Shown piece after piece: positions 1 to 8,080 of a stretch of 34,495 nt of DNA. Each line of letters opens with the position of its first letter. Positions within the stretch are counted from its first letter, which is position 1. Under the pieces are notes generated by a model. That model was not told the origin of the DNA. It made no database searches and was given only the letters and a program-made list of their open reading frames with translations. The position numbers were made by a program, and so were the translations under genes. Origin of the DNA: Chloroflexota bacterium. Its GTDB lineage: Bacteria; Chloroflexota; Dehalococcoidia; UBA2979. The stretch lies in contig VXMU01000020.1 in assembly GCA_009840945.1 (NCBI GenBank), forward strand, positions 1 to 34,495, in the 5' to 3' direction.

Positions 1-601
1 GCCCGCCCCCCCCCCCCCCCACCCCGCATCCCGGACCCCAGCCTCCACCCACCCGCCCCCGGGCGCCCCCCGCTCCCGGCGCGGCGCCCACGCCGTTGGC
101 GTACGCGGCGACCACCGCCATGTGGTTGTCGCCGCCGATGGCGACCAGGAAGTGCGTCGCGAGGTTCGCCCACGGCACGGCGAGGGAGCGCCCGGAGAGC
201 GTCCCGTCCGCCACGCGGGGGTGGTCCTCCGGGTGGCTCGTGAGCGCCGGGATCACGGTCGCCTCGCCGGCGGCTACCCGCGCGGCGAGGTCGGGTGAAG
301 CGTCGACGAGGGCGAGGCCTGCTGCCACGGTGGAGTGGAGGAACGGGCTGGCTGCGCAGCCCTTCCCCATCTCCTCGATCACCTGAGCGACGTCGAGCAG
401 TCCCCCGCCGCTGCCGCCCATCGATTCGGGGAAGGCCGCGCCGCTCCAGCCCAGCTCCTGCAGGGCGGGCCAGAGCGCCTCGTCGTACCCGGCGTCGGAG
501 CGATGGGCGTCGCGGATGCGGTCCATGGGGAAGTCGCGCGAGAAGAAGTCGCGCGCGGTCTGGGCGAGCAACTCCTGGACCTCGTTGAACTCATGATCCA
601 T
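1..601 (-). CDS. Acyl-CoA dehydrogenase, N-terminal part (3' end truncated by contig edge)
   Basis: Hand translation from ATG at 601 reads MDHEFNEVQELLAQTARDFFSRDFPMDRIRDAHRSDAGYDEALWPALQELGWSGAAFPESMGGSGGGLLDVAQVIEEMGKGCAASPFLHSTVAAG..., typical of the acyl-CoA dehydrogenase N-terminal helical domain. Runs off the edge; sequence below ~90 is low complexity and doubtful. Confidence 0.8.
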   Translation of the reverse strand, partial: MDHEFNEVQELLAQTARDFFSRDFPMDRIRDAHRSDAGYDEALWPALQELGWSGAAFPESMGGSGGGLLDVAQVIEEMGKGCAASPFLHSTVAAGLALVDASPDLAARVAAGEATVIPALTSHPEDHPRVADGTLSGRSLAVPWANLATHFLVAIGGDNHMAVVAAYANGVGAAPGAGGARGRVGGGWGPGCGVGGGGGG

Positions 602-725
602 GCGCGCCCTCCTCGCTCGTCCGGCTCGGCCGCACTATAGCGAACCGCGACTGCAGACTGCCGACGATGCAACGAGCCCGGCGCGCAGGCCGGGCTCGGA
701 CGTAGTCAACGCGACGGGCGGGTCG

Positions 726-1604
726 TTAGCCTGCGCCGATGTGCTCCGTCACCAGTGCGGCCAGTGCGTCTGGCTGCTCGAAGTCCGCGAAGTGGCCGCA
801 GTTCTCGAGGGTCACGAGGCGCGCGTTCGGCATCGACCGCTCGTAGACGTGCGCCGAGCTGATCGGCACCACGCGGTCATCGTCGCCCCAGACGACGAGC
901 GTCGGCGTCTGCACCTCCTGCAGGAGGTGCGAGAGCTGGCGGCTGTACATGTACGGCTTCCACGAGAGGCGGGCGGTCATCTCGCGGCTGAAGTCCCACA
1001 GCTCCTTCAGCTCCAGCGAGGGCTCCGCGCCGAACTCTTCCTCGTAGCGGGTCTCGTCGTGGAACCCCGCCTTCACGTACTCGTGGTAGTCGATGAGCAT
1101 CTGGTCCAGGATCTCGCCCTCATCGGGCTGGATCCCCGGGGCGCCGACAAGCACCAGCGAGGAGAGCCGCGCCTGGTGCATCGTCGCCATCTCGGCGGCG
1201 ATCCAGCCGCCGAGGCCGAGCCCGACGACCGCCACCTGGTCGTCGCCGGTGTTCTTCTGCAGAAGCTGGTGGAACAGGATCGCCAGGTCGCGGGGGTGAG
1301 CGGCCCACTCGGGGCGCTCGGACTGGCCGTAGCCCGGGAGGTCGGGGACGAAGACGTCGTGCGACCGGGCGAGGTTTTCGTAGAACGGCGTCCACCCGAC
1401 GTTCCCGATCGAGTGGTGCAGGACGACCACGGGCGAGCCGCTGCCGCCTCGCAGGTACTGGACGCTGCCGCCGGCTATCTCGGTGGTCTCGACGCTGTGC
1501 GAGTCGGTCGTCGTCACGGTGCTCCCGCCTTCGTTCGCGGCCATCACCCGCCCGCTGGCGCCGGGGAGCTGGCTCGGCTGCTGGTCCAGGACCGCGCGAA
1601 TCAT
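726..1604 (-). CDS. Alpha/beta-fold hydrolase with non-canonical nucleophile elbow
   Basis: VVLHHSIGNVGWTPFYENLARSHDVFVPDLPGYGQSERPEW...VVGLGLGGWIAAEMAT...TPTLVVWGDDDRVVP...ENCGHFADFEQP. An internal Met start (~1544) is possible. Confidence 0.85.
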   Translation of the reverse strand: MIRAVLDQQPSQLPGASGRVMAANEGGSTVTTTDSHSVETTEIAGGSVQYLRGGSGSPVVVLHHSIGNVGWTPFYENLARSHDVFVPDLPGYGQSERPEWAAHPRDLAILFHQLLQKNTGDDQVAVVGLGLGGWIAAEMATMHQARLSSLVLVGAPGIQPDEGEILDQMLIDYHEYVKAGFHDETRYEEEFGAEPSLELKELWDFSREMTARLSWKPYMYSRQLSHLLQEVQTPTLVVWGDDDRVVPISSAHVYERSMPNARLVTLENCGHFADFEQPDALAALVTEHIGAG

Positions 1605-1661
1605 AGCAGCGCGCGCGGCAGCGGCGACTCTCGAGGTCGGGTGGCGAGCGGGCGTCGAGGG

Positions 1662-1850
1662 CTACGCGGGCTGGCGCATGCGCCCGACGTGCGCGTCTTC
1701 GTAGCGGCGCTGCAGCTCCAGCGCGAGGTCGCGTCGGAGGCTCAGCCCGCGCAGCGTGTCGCGGACCTGGTCGGGGTAGGGGCGCTGGTCGGGTGGGGCC
1801 TGTCGTACGTCCTCGATGAAGGCGTCGAAGCGCGCGTGGAGGTCGTCCAT
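1662..1850 (-). CDS. Small hypothetical protein
   Basis: 62 aa ORF MDDLHARFDAFIEDVRQAPPDQRPYPDQVRDTLRGLSLRRDLALELQRRYEDAHVGRMRQPA; frame stays open upstream (...TLDRTFRKALYKLARDVSD-M) but without an ATG/GTG/TTG. Confidence 0.4.
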   Translation of the reverse strand: MDDLHARFDAFIEDVRQAPPDQRPYPDQVRDTLRGLSLRRDLALELQRRYEDAHVGRMRQPA

Positions 1851-2006
1851 GTCGGAGACATCGCGGGCGAGCTTGTAGAGGGCCTTGCGGAATGTGCGGT
1901 CCAGGGTCGGGCTCCCGGTCGGTGGGCACTCGCGGCTCGCGGCGACGATACCACCGCGTGGCTCGCGCGCTCAACGCTCGACGCGACCCGCGGATGTACC
2001 GTGCGG

Positions 2007-2444
2007 CTACGAGGCTGTGGCGCCGAGGAGCCGGATCCGGTCGACAACCGGCGCGGCCGCGCGATAGAAGCGCGCGTCGGCCGTCCAGAAATCGCAGTCG
2101 AGCTCTTCGGCGAGTGCGAGGTAGTGTGCGTCGTAGGCGGCACGCTGGTTGAACTCGCTTGCGATGGCGAGGGCGCGAACGTGTAACGAGGGCGTCTCGA
2201 TCAGCTGCACACCCGATGCCAGTAGGAGCTCGACCTGGTGGGAAGCCGCAGCTACGGAAAGCTCCTCACTGACCACACGCTTGTGCAGGGCATTGGAGAC
2301 CTCCGCGGGCATGAGGTACGGAGCAACCAGGGTGACGCCTCCCGCCGCCCAGGAGGTGACCAGCTCCAGTGCCTCGTATGAGTCCGACTCCCTGACCAGC
2401 CACTTCACTGCCACGCTCGCGTCGATGACGACGAAGTCGCTCAC
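2007..2444 (-). CDS. PIN-domain toxin, VapC-like
   Basis: MSDFVVIDASVAVKWLVRESDSYEALELV...PAEVSNAL...SLHVRALAIASEFNQRAAYDAHYLALAEELDCDFWTADARFY: PIN acidic residues D8, E, D, D. Confidence 0.88.
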   Translation of the reverse strand: MSDFVVIDASVAVKWLVRESDSYEALELVTSWAAGGVTLVAPYLMPAEVSNALHKRVVSEELSVAAASHQVELLLASGVQLIETPSLHVRALAIASEFNQRAAYDAHYLALAEELDCDFWTADARFYRAAAPVVDRIRLLGATAS

Positions 2445-2719
2445 CGCTCCTCGCGCGCCTCGCGGATGAAGTCAGTGGAATCACCCTCGAACATGCCGCC
2501 GTCCGGGGGTCGCGCCTGAAGTGCGATGAGCCGTTCGACAGCCTCGGGACCAAACGGGAGCTTCGGGATGCGCCCCTCCTCGTCCCGTGCAAGCTCGCGT
2601 TCGATCGCGGTCTCGCAGTACTCGCGCATGCTGACGCCCCGGAGTGCTGCGACGACCTTGAGGCGCTGCTGCAGCGATGCGTCGACGTCGAGCGTGAGCC
2701 GCTTCTTCCCGGCTACCAT
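2441..2719 (-). CDS. RHH-type antitoxin-like protein paired with the PIN toxin
   Basis: MVAGKKRLTLDVDASLQQRLKVVAALRGVSMREYCETAIERELARDEEG...; ribbon-helix-helix-like; stop overlaps toxin ATG by 4 nt (2441-2444). ORF track also allows a GTG start at 2740. Confidence 0.75.
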   Translation of the reverse strand: MVAGKKRLTLDVDASLQQRLKVVAALRGVSMREYCETAIERELARDEEGRIPKLPFGPEAVERLIALQARPPDGGMFEGDSTDFIREAREER

Positions 2720-2803
2720 CGGTCTGCCTTCCGTTGACACTGAATTCCGTATTTGCAGAGTACCACGGCCGGTGACTCCGCCCGGTACGAGGTCGTCCCT
2801 CGT

Positions 2804-3550
2804 CTAGTGCCGCTCGCGCGGCGTGTACTGCGGCGGCTCGGCGAGGTGCGGGAGACCGTGCGCGCCGCCCGGGCGGAAGTCGAGGGGGGCGTGGCGGTGC
2901 GCCTTGAGCAGCCGCACGATGGTCTCGACGTCCGGCACGGGCTCCGGGAAGCCGGTCGCCACTCGCCCCACCGCCGGCAGGGAGTGGACATCCGAGCCCG
3001 CCGTGCGGCCCACGCCCAGCTCCTCGGCCAGCGTCGCCCAGTAGCCGTCGACCTGGTCCGAGTGGTCGCCGTTGACCACCTCGATCGCCTCGAAGAGGTC
3101 GGGGACGTCCCTCCACGCGGGGGGCGATCCGTCGCCCAGGCGCATCGGATGCGCCCAGACCATCGCGCCGCCCTCGGACACGACGGCCTCGCGGAGCCGG
3201 TGGATGTCGGACAGCGCCGGCCGGTAGCGGTCGAGGCCGAACACCAGCACGTGGCCGACCTGCGTGTTGACCTCCATGCCGCGGATGACCGACACCCCGT
3301 AGAGGTCGGCGAGCGCGCGCACGTCGGCCTCCGGCCAGATCGCGTTGTGCTCGGTCAGGCACACCCCATCGAGCCCGCGCGCTACGGCCTGCGCGACGAG
3401 CACCTCGGCCCGCACGCCGCTGTCGAGCGAGCGCTCCGAGCTGTGGCAGTGCAGGTCGAGCACGGCGCCGCCCGGCAGCCGAGCCTCGGCGACGTCGCCG
3501 AGTTCGGAGCCGGGCCCGCCCGCCCCGTCGTGGTTGGCGCCTCCGGGCAA
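2804..3550 (-). CDS. PHP-domain metal-dependent phosphoesterase
   Basis: VLDLHCHSSERSLDSG...GLDGVCLTEHNAIWPE...GMEVNTQVGHVLVFG...WAHPMRLGD...AGSDVHSLPAVGRVAT: PHP motifs. Start at 3550 is TTG, so the N-terminus is uncertain. Confidence 0.85.
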   Translation of the reverse strand: MPGGANHDGAGGPGSELGDVAEARLPGGAVLDLHCHSSERSLDSGVRAEVLVAQAVARGLDGVCLTEHNAIWPEADVRALADLYGVSVIRGMEVNTQVGHVLVFGLDRYRPALSDIHRLREAVVSEGGAMVWAHPMRLGDGSPPAWRDVPDLFEAIEVVNGDHSDQVDGYWATLAEELGVGRTAGSDVHSLPAVGRVATGFPEPVPDVETIVRLLKAHRHAPLDFRPGGAHGLPHLAEPPQYTPRERH

Positions 3551-3562
3551 CCCGCCTCCGCC

Positions 3563-4543
3563 CTAGCCGCCCGCGCGCTCGCGGGTCAGGCGGATCAGCT
3601 CGGGGAGCACCTCGAGCGCGTCGCCGTTGATGCCGTAGCGGGCGTAGCGGAAGATCGGCGCGTCCCGGTCGGTGTTGATCCCCACCAGCACGCGCGAGGT
3701 CGAGCAGCCCATCATGTGCTGGCTCGCGCCGGAGATCCCCGCCGCCACGTAGAGGTCCGGGCTCACGATCTTGCCCGTCAGACCCACCTGCTCCTCCGAC
3801 GGCGCCCAGCCCTCGTCCACGATCGCGCGCGAGGCGCCCGGCATGCCGCCGAGGTTCGCCGCGAGCTCGCGGATGAGCGCGAAGTTGTCCCCGCGCTGCA
3901 GCCCGCGTCCGCCGGAGACGACGACGTTCGCCTCCTCGAGCCGCGGGCCGGTGGCCTCGGCCGGCTGGTCGACGACCACGCGCTCCTCGGCCGAGGCCGG
4001 CGCGTCGACGGCGACGACCTCGGCGCTGCGACCGGCGTCGCGGTCGGGCGCGGGCGCGAGGCCGGGCGAGAGCCCGATCACGCGCGGGGTGGCCGCGAGC
4101 CGGTAGACCGCGCGCGCCGAGCCGCCGTAGACGGAGGCGACGACGGCGAAGCCGCCGTCCGCGTCCGGGCGGACCTCGGTCACGCCCATGACGCACCCGC
4201 CGCCGAGGCGCGCGCCGAGCCGGGGTGCGAACTCGAGCGTGTTCGTGCCGCGCCCGATGACGACGGTGCTCACCTCGGACGCCGCGACGGCGCTCTCGGC
4301 CGCGTCGACGACTGCATCACCGGAGAAGGCGGCGAGGTGCTCGGCGTCGGCGACGTAGACGCGCTCCGCGCCGCGCTCGCCGGCCTCGGCGACCGCGTCG
4401 CTGACGCTGTGGCCGATGACGGCGGCGAGCACGGGCTCGCCGGTCTGCGCGGCCAGCGCGGCCGCGCCGCCGAGTGCTTCGAGGTCGCCGCCGGTCAGTC
4501 CCTCGGCCGGCGGCTGGGAGATGATCGCGATGATGCCGCTCAC
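3563..4543 (-). CDS. etfA: Electron transfer flavoprotein subunit alpha
   Basis: (V)SGIIAIISQPPAEGLTGGDLEALGGAAALAAQTGEPVLAAVIG...VVSGGRGLQRGDNFALIRELAANLGGMPGASRAIVDEGWAPSEEQVGLTGKIVSPDLYVAAGISGASQHMMGCSTSRVLVGINTDRDAPIFRYARYGINGD: EtfA FAD-binding signature. GTG start at 4543 overlaps the etfB stop; the 568 aa ORF in the track is over-extended. Confidence 0.93.
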   Translation of the reverse strand: MSGIIAIISQPPAEGLTGGDLEALGGAAALAAQTGEPVLAAVIGHSVSDAVAEAGERGAERVYVADAEHLAAFSGDAVVDAAESAVAASEVSTVVIGRGTNTLEFAPRLGARLGGGCVMGVTEVRPDADGGFAVVASVYGGSARAVYRLAATPRVIGLSPGLAPAPDRDAGRSAEVVAVDAPASAEERVVVDQPAEATGPRLEEANVVVSGGRGLQRGDNFALIRELAANLGGMPGASRAIVDEGWAPSEEQVGLTGKIVSPDLYVAAGISGASQHMMGCSTSRVLVGINTDRDAPIFRYARYGINGDALEVLPELIRLTRERAGG

Positions 4544-5331
4544 AGCACGCCCTCCGCTTCCAGCTTGCCCAGCAGCGCTGCCGCCTGCGCGGCGGGGTCG
4601 TCGCCCTCGATGAACTCGCACTCGCCGGCGACCTCGTGGATGTAGAGCTCGAGCAGCTCCGCGCCGTCGCCGTCCTCGACGCCGAGCTCCTCCAGCGTCT
4701 TCACGGTGGCCGGGTGGCGGCGCGCGGCGATCATGCCGCGGCCGGTCGGGTAGCGCGGGATGCCCAGCTCGTTGCTGATCGTCACGACCGTCGGCATCGA
4801 GGCGAGGACCTGCTCCTCGCCTAGCGGCGTGGCTCGCTTGATGCGCAGCCGTTCGCCCTCGACGCGCACGTCGAAGGCGACGGTGACGTAGGCGTAGCCG
4901 AGCATCTCCGCGAGCGCCGCCGGCGTCGTGCCCTGGTCGTAGTCCGAGGACTGCCTGCCGCAGAGCACGAGGTCCACGTCGCCCAGGTCGCGGATGGCGG
5001 CGGCCAGCAGGCGAGCGGTGCGGAACGCGTCCGGCGGTCCGTCCGGGTCGTCGACGCGCACGATCTCGTCGCAGCCCATCGCCTTGCAGTGGCGGAGGAG
5101 CTGGTTGACGTCCTCGCCGCCGGCCGAGAGTGCGGTGATGGTCACGTCGTGGCCGTCGTCGCGGAGGCGCAGGGCCGCCTCGATGGCCTGGTCGTCGTAG
5201 GCGTTGATGATCAGCGGAAGCTCGGTGCTGAACGCCCGGCCGGACTCGTCGACCTCCAGCTGGCCCCACAGCGCGTAGCTGTTGACGCCGTCGGGGTCGA
5301 TGACCTGTTTCGCGCAGATCACGATGTGCAT
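4540..5331 (-). CDS. etfB: Electron transfer flavoprotein subunit beta
   Basis: MHIVICAKQVIDPDGVNSY...ELPLIINAYDDQAIEAALRLRD...DLVLCGRQSSDYDQGTTPAALAEMLGYAYVT...: EtfB features; adjacent to etfA. Confidence 0.93.
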   Translation of the reverse strand: MHIVICAKQVIDPDGVNSYALWGQLEVDESGRAFSTELPLIINAYDDQAIEAALRLRDDGHDVTITALSAGGEDVNQLLRHCKAMGCDEIVRVDDPDGPPDAFRTARLLAAAIRDLGDVDLVLCGRQSSDYDQGTTPAALAEMLGYAYVTVAFDVRVEGERLRIKRATPLGEEQVLASMPTVVTISNELGIPRYPTGRGMIAARRHPATVKTLEELGVEDGDGAELLELYIHEVAGECEFIEGDDPAAQAAALLGKLEAEGVL

Positions 5332-5371
5332 GCGGTCCTCCTTCGAGGCGCCGGTGTCGTCGTTGCCCTGT

Positions 5372-5710
5372 CTAGTAGTCCTCGCCTTCGAGGAAGATGA
5401 AGCTCTCCTCGCACCACACGAGCTGGTTGGTGGCGGCGGCGGGGTCGTCGTCGCTGCGGCCGATCATCTCGACCCACTTCCAGGGCGGGTCGCCGTGGTC
5501 GAAGCGGCGGCCAGTGAGCACGCCGGTGTAGGTCGCGCGGCCGCCGACGGGCGTGCCCTCGACGGCTGCGCCGCCCTCGCAGGTGCAGTTTCGGCCGGCG
5601 AGGTCCTCGTCGAAGTAGTAGCGAACGTCCTGGTGCGGTCCGATCTCCGAGGCAGCGCGTGCGTCCTCGGGGGTCGGTGCAGCGTCCGCGTCGGTCTCAG
5701 GCGGGGTCAC
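5372..5710 (-). CDS. Conserved-looking hypothetical protein
   Basis: From GTG 5710: VTPPETDADAAPTPEDARAASEIGPHQDVRYYFDEDLAGRNCTCEGGAAVEGTPVGGRATYTGVLTGRRFDHGDPPWKWVEMIGRSDDDPAAATNQLVWCEESFIFLEGEDY; same strand, just upstream of etfB. Confidence 0.6.
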   Translation of the reverse strand: MTPPETDADAAPTPEDARAASEIGPHQDVRYYFDEDLAGRNCTCEGGAAVEGTPVGGRATYTGVLTGRRFDHGDPPWKWVEMIGRSDDDPAAATNQLVWCEESFIFLEGEDY

Positions 5711-5820
5711 TGCTCCGTCCCTTCTGCCGCGGGTCAGGGCGCGGCGGTGGTCGGTGATGCCGCGCCGTGCGCGGCGCGCCGAGTGTGACGCGCGCGGCGT
5801 AGGCTCGTCAAAGCCCCGGC

Positions 5821-6567
5821 ATGATTCGTGGCGAGGAGGACAAGGTGAGCACGACACAGGAGCGCCGCACGGAGCAGCTGGAACGCTTCGAGCGGGCGGA
5901 CGAGATCCCCATGTTGGTCCTCGCACTGGTGATGGTCCCGGTGCTGCTTGCACCGTTCCTCTACGACCTCACCGCGGAGGCGGAGCGGATACTCCTGGCC
6001 GCCAACCGGCTCATCTGGGCCGCGTTTGCGGCCGAACTCCTGGCGCGCGTGTACCTCGCACCACGCAGATTGGCGTACCTCAGTCAGTACTGGTTTGACG
6101 TCGTCATCGTGGTCCTGCCGATCCTGCGGCCTCTCCGCCTCATCCGAGCGATGCGGCTCATCATGGTGCGGCGCGGCGTGGAGGGGTCGCTCCTCTTCGC
6201 CCTGATAGCCGTGGCTGCGTCGGCGATCGTTGTCACCTTCGCCGAGCAGGACGCAGGTGGGGCGATCGACGGGTTTGACGTCGCTGCATGGTGGGCCATC
6301 ACCACGATCACCACGGTCGGGTATGGAGACACCTATCCGGTCACAGCCGTCGGCCGGAGCGTCGCGGCGGCACTGATGCTCGTCGGCATCGGGCTCTTCG
6401 GCGTGCTCACGGCCAGTGTCGCCGCCTATTTCGTCGAGTCCGCGCAGGAGGAGCCGGGAACAGTCGAAAGTTCGCTCGACGAGGTGCTCGGTGAGCTGCG
6501 CCGGCTGCACGACCGCCTCGACGCCGCGGGGATCGCCGAAGGAGGAGCCGCTACCCGCGACGCATGA
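5821..6567 (+). CDS. Voltage-gated-type potassium channel / ion transporter
   Basis: Hydrophobic segments, Arg-rich S4-like RPLRLIRAMRLIMVRRG, selectivity filter TITTVGYGDTYP followed by a hydrophobic helix. Confidence 0.9.
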   Translation: MIRGEEDKVSTTQERRTEQLERFERADEIPMLVLALVMVPVLLAPFLYDLTAEAERILLAANRLIWAAFAAELLARVYLAPRRLAYLSQYWFDVVIVVLPILRPLRLIRAMRLIMVRRGVEGSLLFALIAVAASAIVVTFAEQDAGGAIDGFDVAAWWAITTITTVGYGDTYPVTAVGRSVAAALMLVGIGLFGVLTASVAAYFVESAQEEPGTVESSLDEVLGELRRLHDRLDAAGIAEGGAATRDA

Positions 6568-6597
6568 ACTCGCGGAGCAGCGGCGCAGGCGGCAGGG

Positions 6598-6831
6598 TCA
6601 GACGTCCCACGACGCCTTCTCGTTCTCCAAATGCTCGCGCACCTCTTCGGCGTTCTGGAACAGCCGCTGGTCAGGCCCGCCGTTGAGGATATCCAAAATG
6701 GCTGGGCGTTCCCCAGCGGATTCGTGCAGCACCACGACGTCCACCTGCTGCCCCGCCTCTAACTCCTGGTGGGTGAACTCCACCTTGCCGCCCGGCAACA
6801 CCGTCACCTTCTGGTGGATCACCTTCTGCAT
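6598..6831 (-). CDS. Small antitoxin-like hypothetical protein
   Basis: MQKVIHQKVTVLPGGKVEFTHQELEAGQQVDVVVLHESAGERPAILDILNGGPDQRLFQNAEEVREHLENEKASWDV; size and beta-rich N-terminus resemble solitary VapB/AbrB-like antitoxins; no toxin ORF adjacent. Upstream TTG start at 6852 possible. Confidence 0.55.
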   Translation of the reverse strand: MQKVIHQKVTVLPGGKVEFTHQELEAGQQVDVVVLHESAGERPAILDILNGGPDQRLFQNAEEVREHLENEKASWDV

Positions 6832-6870
6832 AGCCTCGTCCTCTGCCGGCAACCGCCCGGATCCGCGCCG

Positions 6871-8064
6871 CTAGGTTACCCGGATCGGGTGCGGCACGGG
6901 CTGGTTGAAGAGGTAGCCCTTCTCGTTGAACGGCACCGCGTCCGGCTGCGTGTTGCCGGCGACGTCGGTCGCGCGCGTCGTCAGCGTGTGCTCACCGGGG
7001 CGCGCCTCCCACTCGAACTCGAACCGCGCCCACCCGTACTGCACCTGCGGCTCCACGAGGCGTGCGAGTTGCCAACTCGTGCCACCGTCCGCACTCCACT
7101 CGACCCGCGCGATGTCGCCGTGCGGCGAGTGCGCAAAGCCGTGCATGCGGTGCGTGCCCGCCCCGAGCTCCGCCGGCCATGGCAGGCCGAGCGCGCTCTT
7201 GATCGACTGCACGGTGACCGCCTGGCCGTCCGCCTCCCCCTCGGGCGGGTAGTCGTCGCCGATGAGCACGTACGAGGTGGTGTTGTTGCGCGTCCACAGC
7301 TGCTCGCGCGAGACGACGATGCGGCCGAGCCACTTGATGCTCGTGCTGCCGACCCAGCCCGGCATGAACGCACGCAGCGGGTAGCCGTGGTCGCGCGGCA
7401 GCACCTCGCCGTTGAGGCCGTAGGCGAGGAGCGTGTCGGGGTGCATCGCCTTCCCGGCGGTGACGACGCGGCGGAACCCGCCCTCGGGCGCCCCTTCGTC
7501 GAGGCCGACGAGGAGCACGCTCACCGCGTCGTCCGTGATCCCGGCCAGCGTGAGCACGTCGGCGAGCGCGACGCCGAGCCACACGCCGTTGCCCACGGCG
7601 CCCGTCCCCCACTGCGTACCCTTCGCCCCGCGCCCCTGCAGGCGGTCGAACATCACGCGGTGGTTCCCGGCGCACTCGAGGTAGGAGACGAGGGTCCGCG
7701 CGGGCAGGCGGCGCAGCTCCTCGTACGTCAGCTCCAGCGGCTGCGCGACGGCGTCGCCCTCGACGACGAGCCGCCACGCGGCCGGGTCGACCTCGGGGCT
7801 CTCCGGCGAGTTGTTGCGGACGAAGAAGAGCCGGTTCGGCGTGATCACCCCGTCCATCAGCTCGAGGCGCGACTCGAGGCCGGCCTCGCCGTGCGCGATG
7901 AACGGCTCCGGATCCTTGGCCAGTCCCGACGACTCGTCGAGTCGGTCGTCCGGGAAGCACGCCGCGAGCACCGCCGCGGCGCCCCCGGCTGCGAGCAGGC
8001 CGAGGAAGCGGCGGCGCGTCACGCCGCGCTCCCGCGCGAGCTGCCAGAGCGGGTCGCTGATCAT
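6871..8064 (-). CDS. Sulfite oxidase-like molybdopterin-dependent oxidoreductase, Tat-exported
   Basis: Tat motif VTRRRFLGLLAAGGAAAVLAAC; LVSYLECAGNHRVMFDRLQGRGAKGTQWGTGAVGNGVWLGVALADVL (Moco cysteine region); C-terminal dimerisation-type domain (GDIARVEWSADGGTSWQLARL...W.FEWEARPGEHTLTTRATDVAGNTQP). Confidence 0.9.
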   Translation of the reverse strand: MISDPLWQLARERGVTRRRFLGLLAAGGAAAVLAACFPDDRLDESSGLAKDPEPFIAHGEAGLESRLELMDGVITPNRLFFVRNNSPESPEVDPAAWRLVVEGDAVAQPLELTYEELRRLPARTLVSYLECAGNHRVMFDRLQGRGAKGTQWGTGAVGNGVWLGVALADVLTLAGITDDAVSVLLVGLDEGAPEGGFRRVVTAGKAMHPDTLLAYGLNGEVLPRDHGYPLRAFMPGWVGSTSIKWLGRIVVSREQLWTRNNTTSYVLIGDDYPPEGEADGQAVTVQSIKSALGLPWPAELGAGTHRMHGFAHSPHGDIARVEWSADGGTSWQLARLVEPQVQYGWARFEFEWEARPGEHTLTTRATDVAGNTQPDAVPFNEKGYLFNQPVPHPIRVT

Positions 8065-8080
8065 CGCGTCGTCCGAGGGT

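Noticed and set aside
600-2186. 528-aa plus-strand ORF
   Set aside because: Antisense to the alpha/beta hydrolase and VapC genes; Arg/Val/Ala/His-rich composition typical of mirror frames in high-GC DNA, no recognisable motif.
2481-4196. 571-aa minus-strand ORF
   Set aside because: Out-of-frame Arg-rich reading of the etfA/PHP region.
2753-4645. 630-aa plus-strand ORF
   Set aside because: Antisense shadow of the PHP phosphoesterase and etfA, which have clear family motifs on the minus strand.
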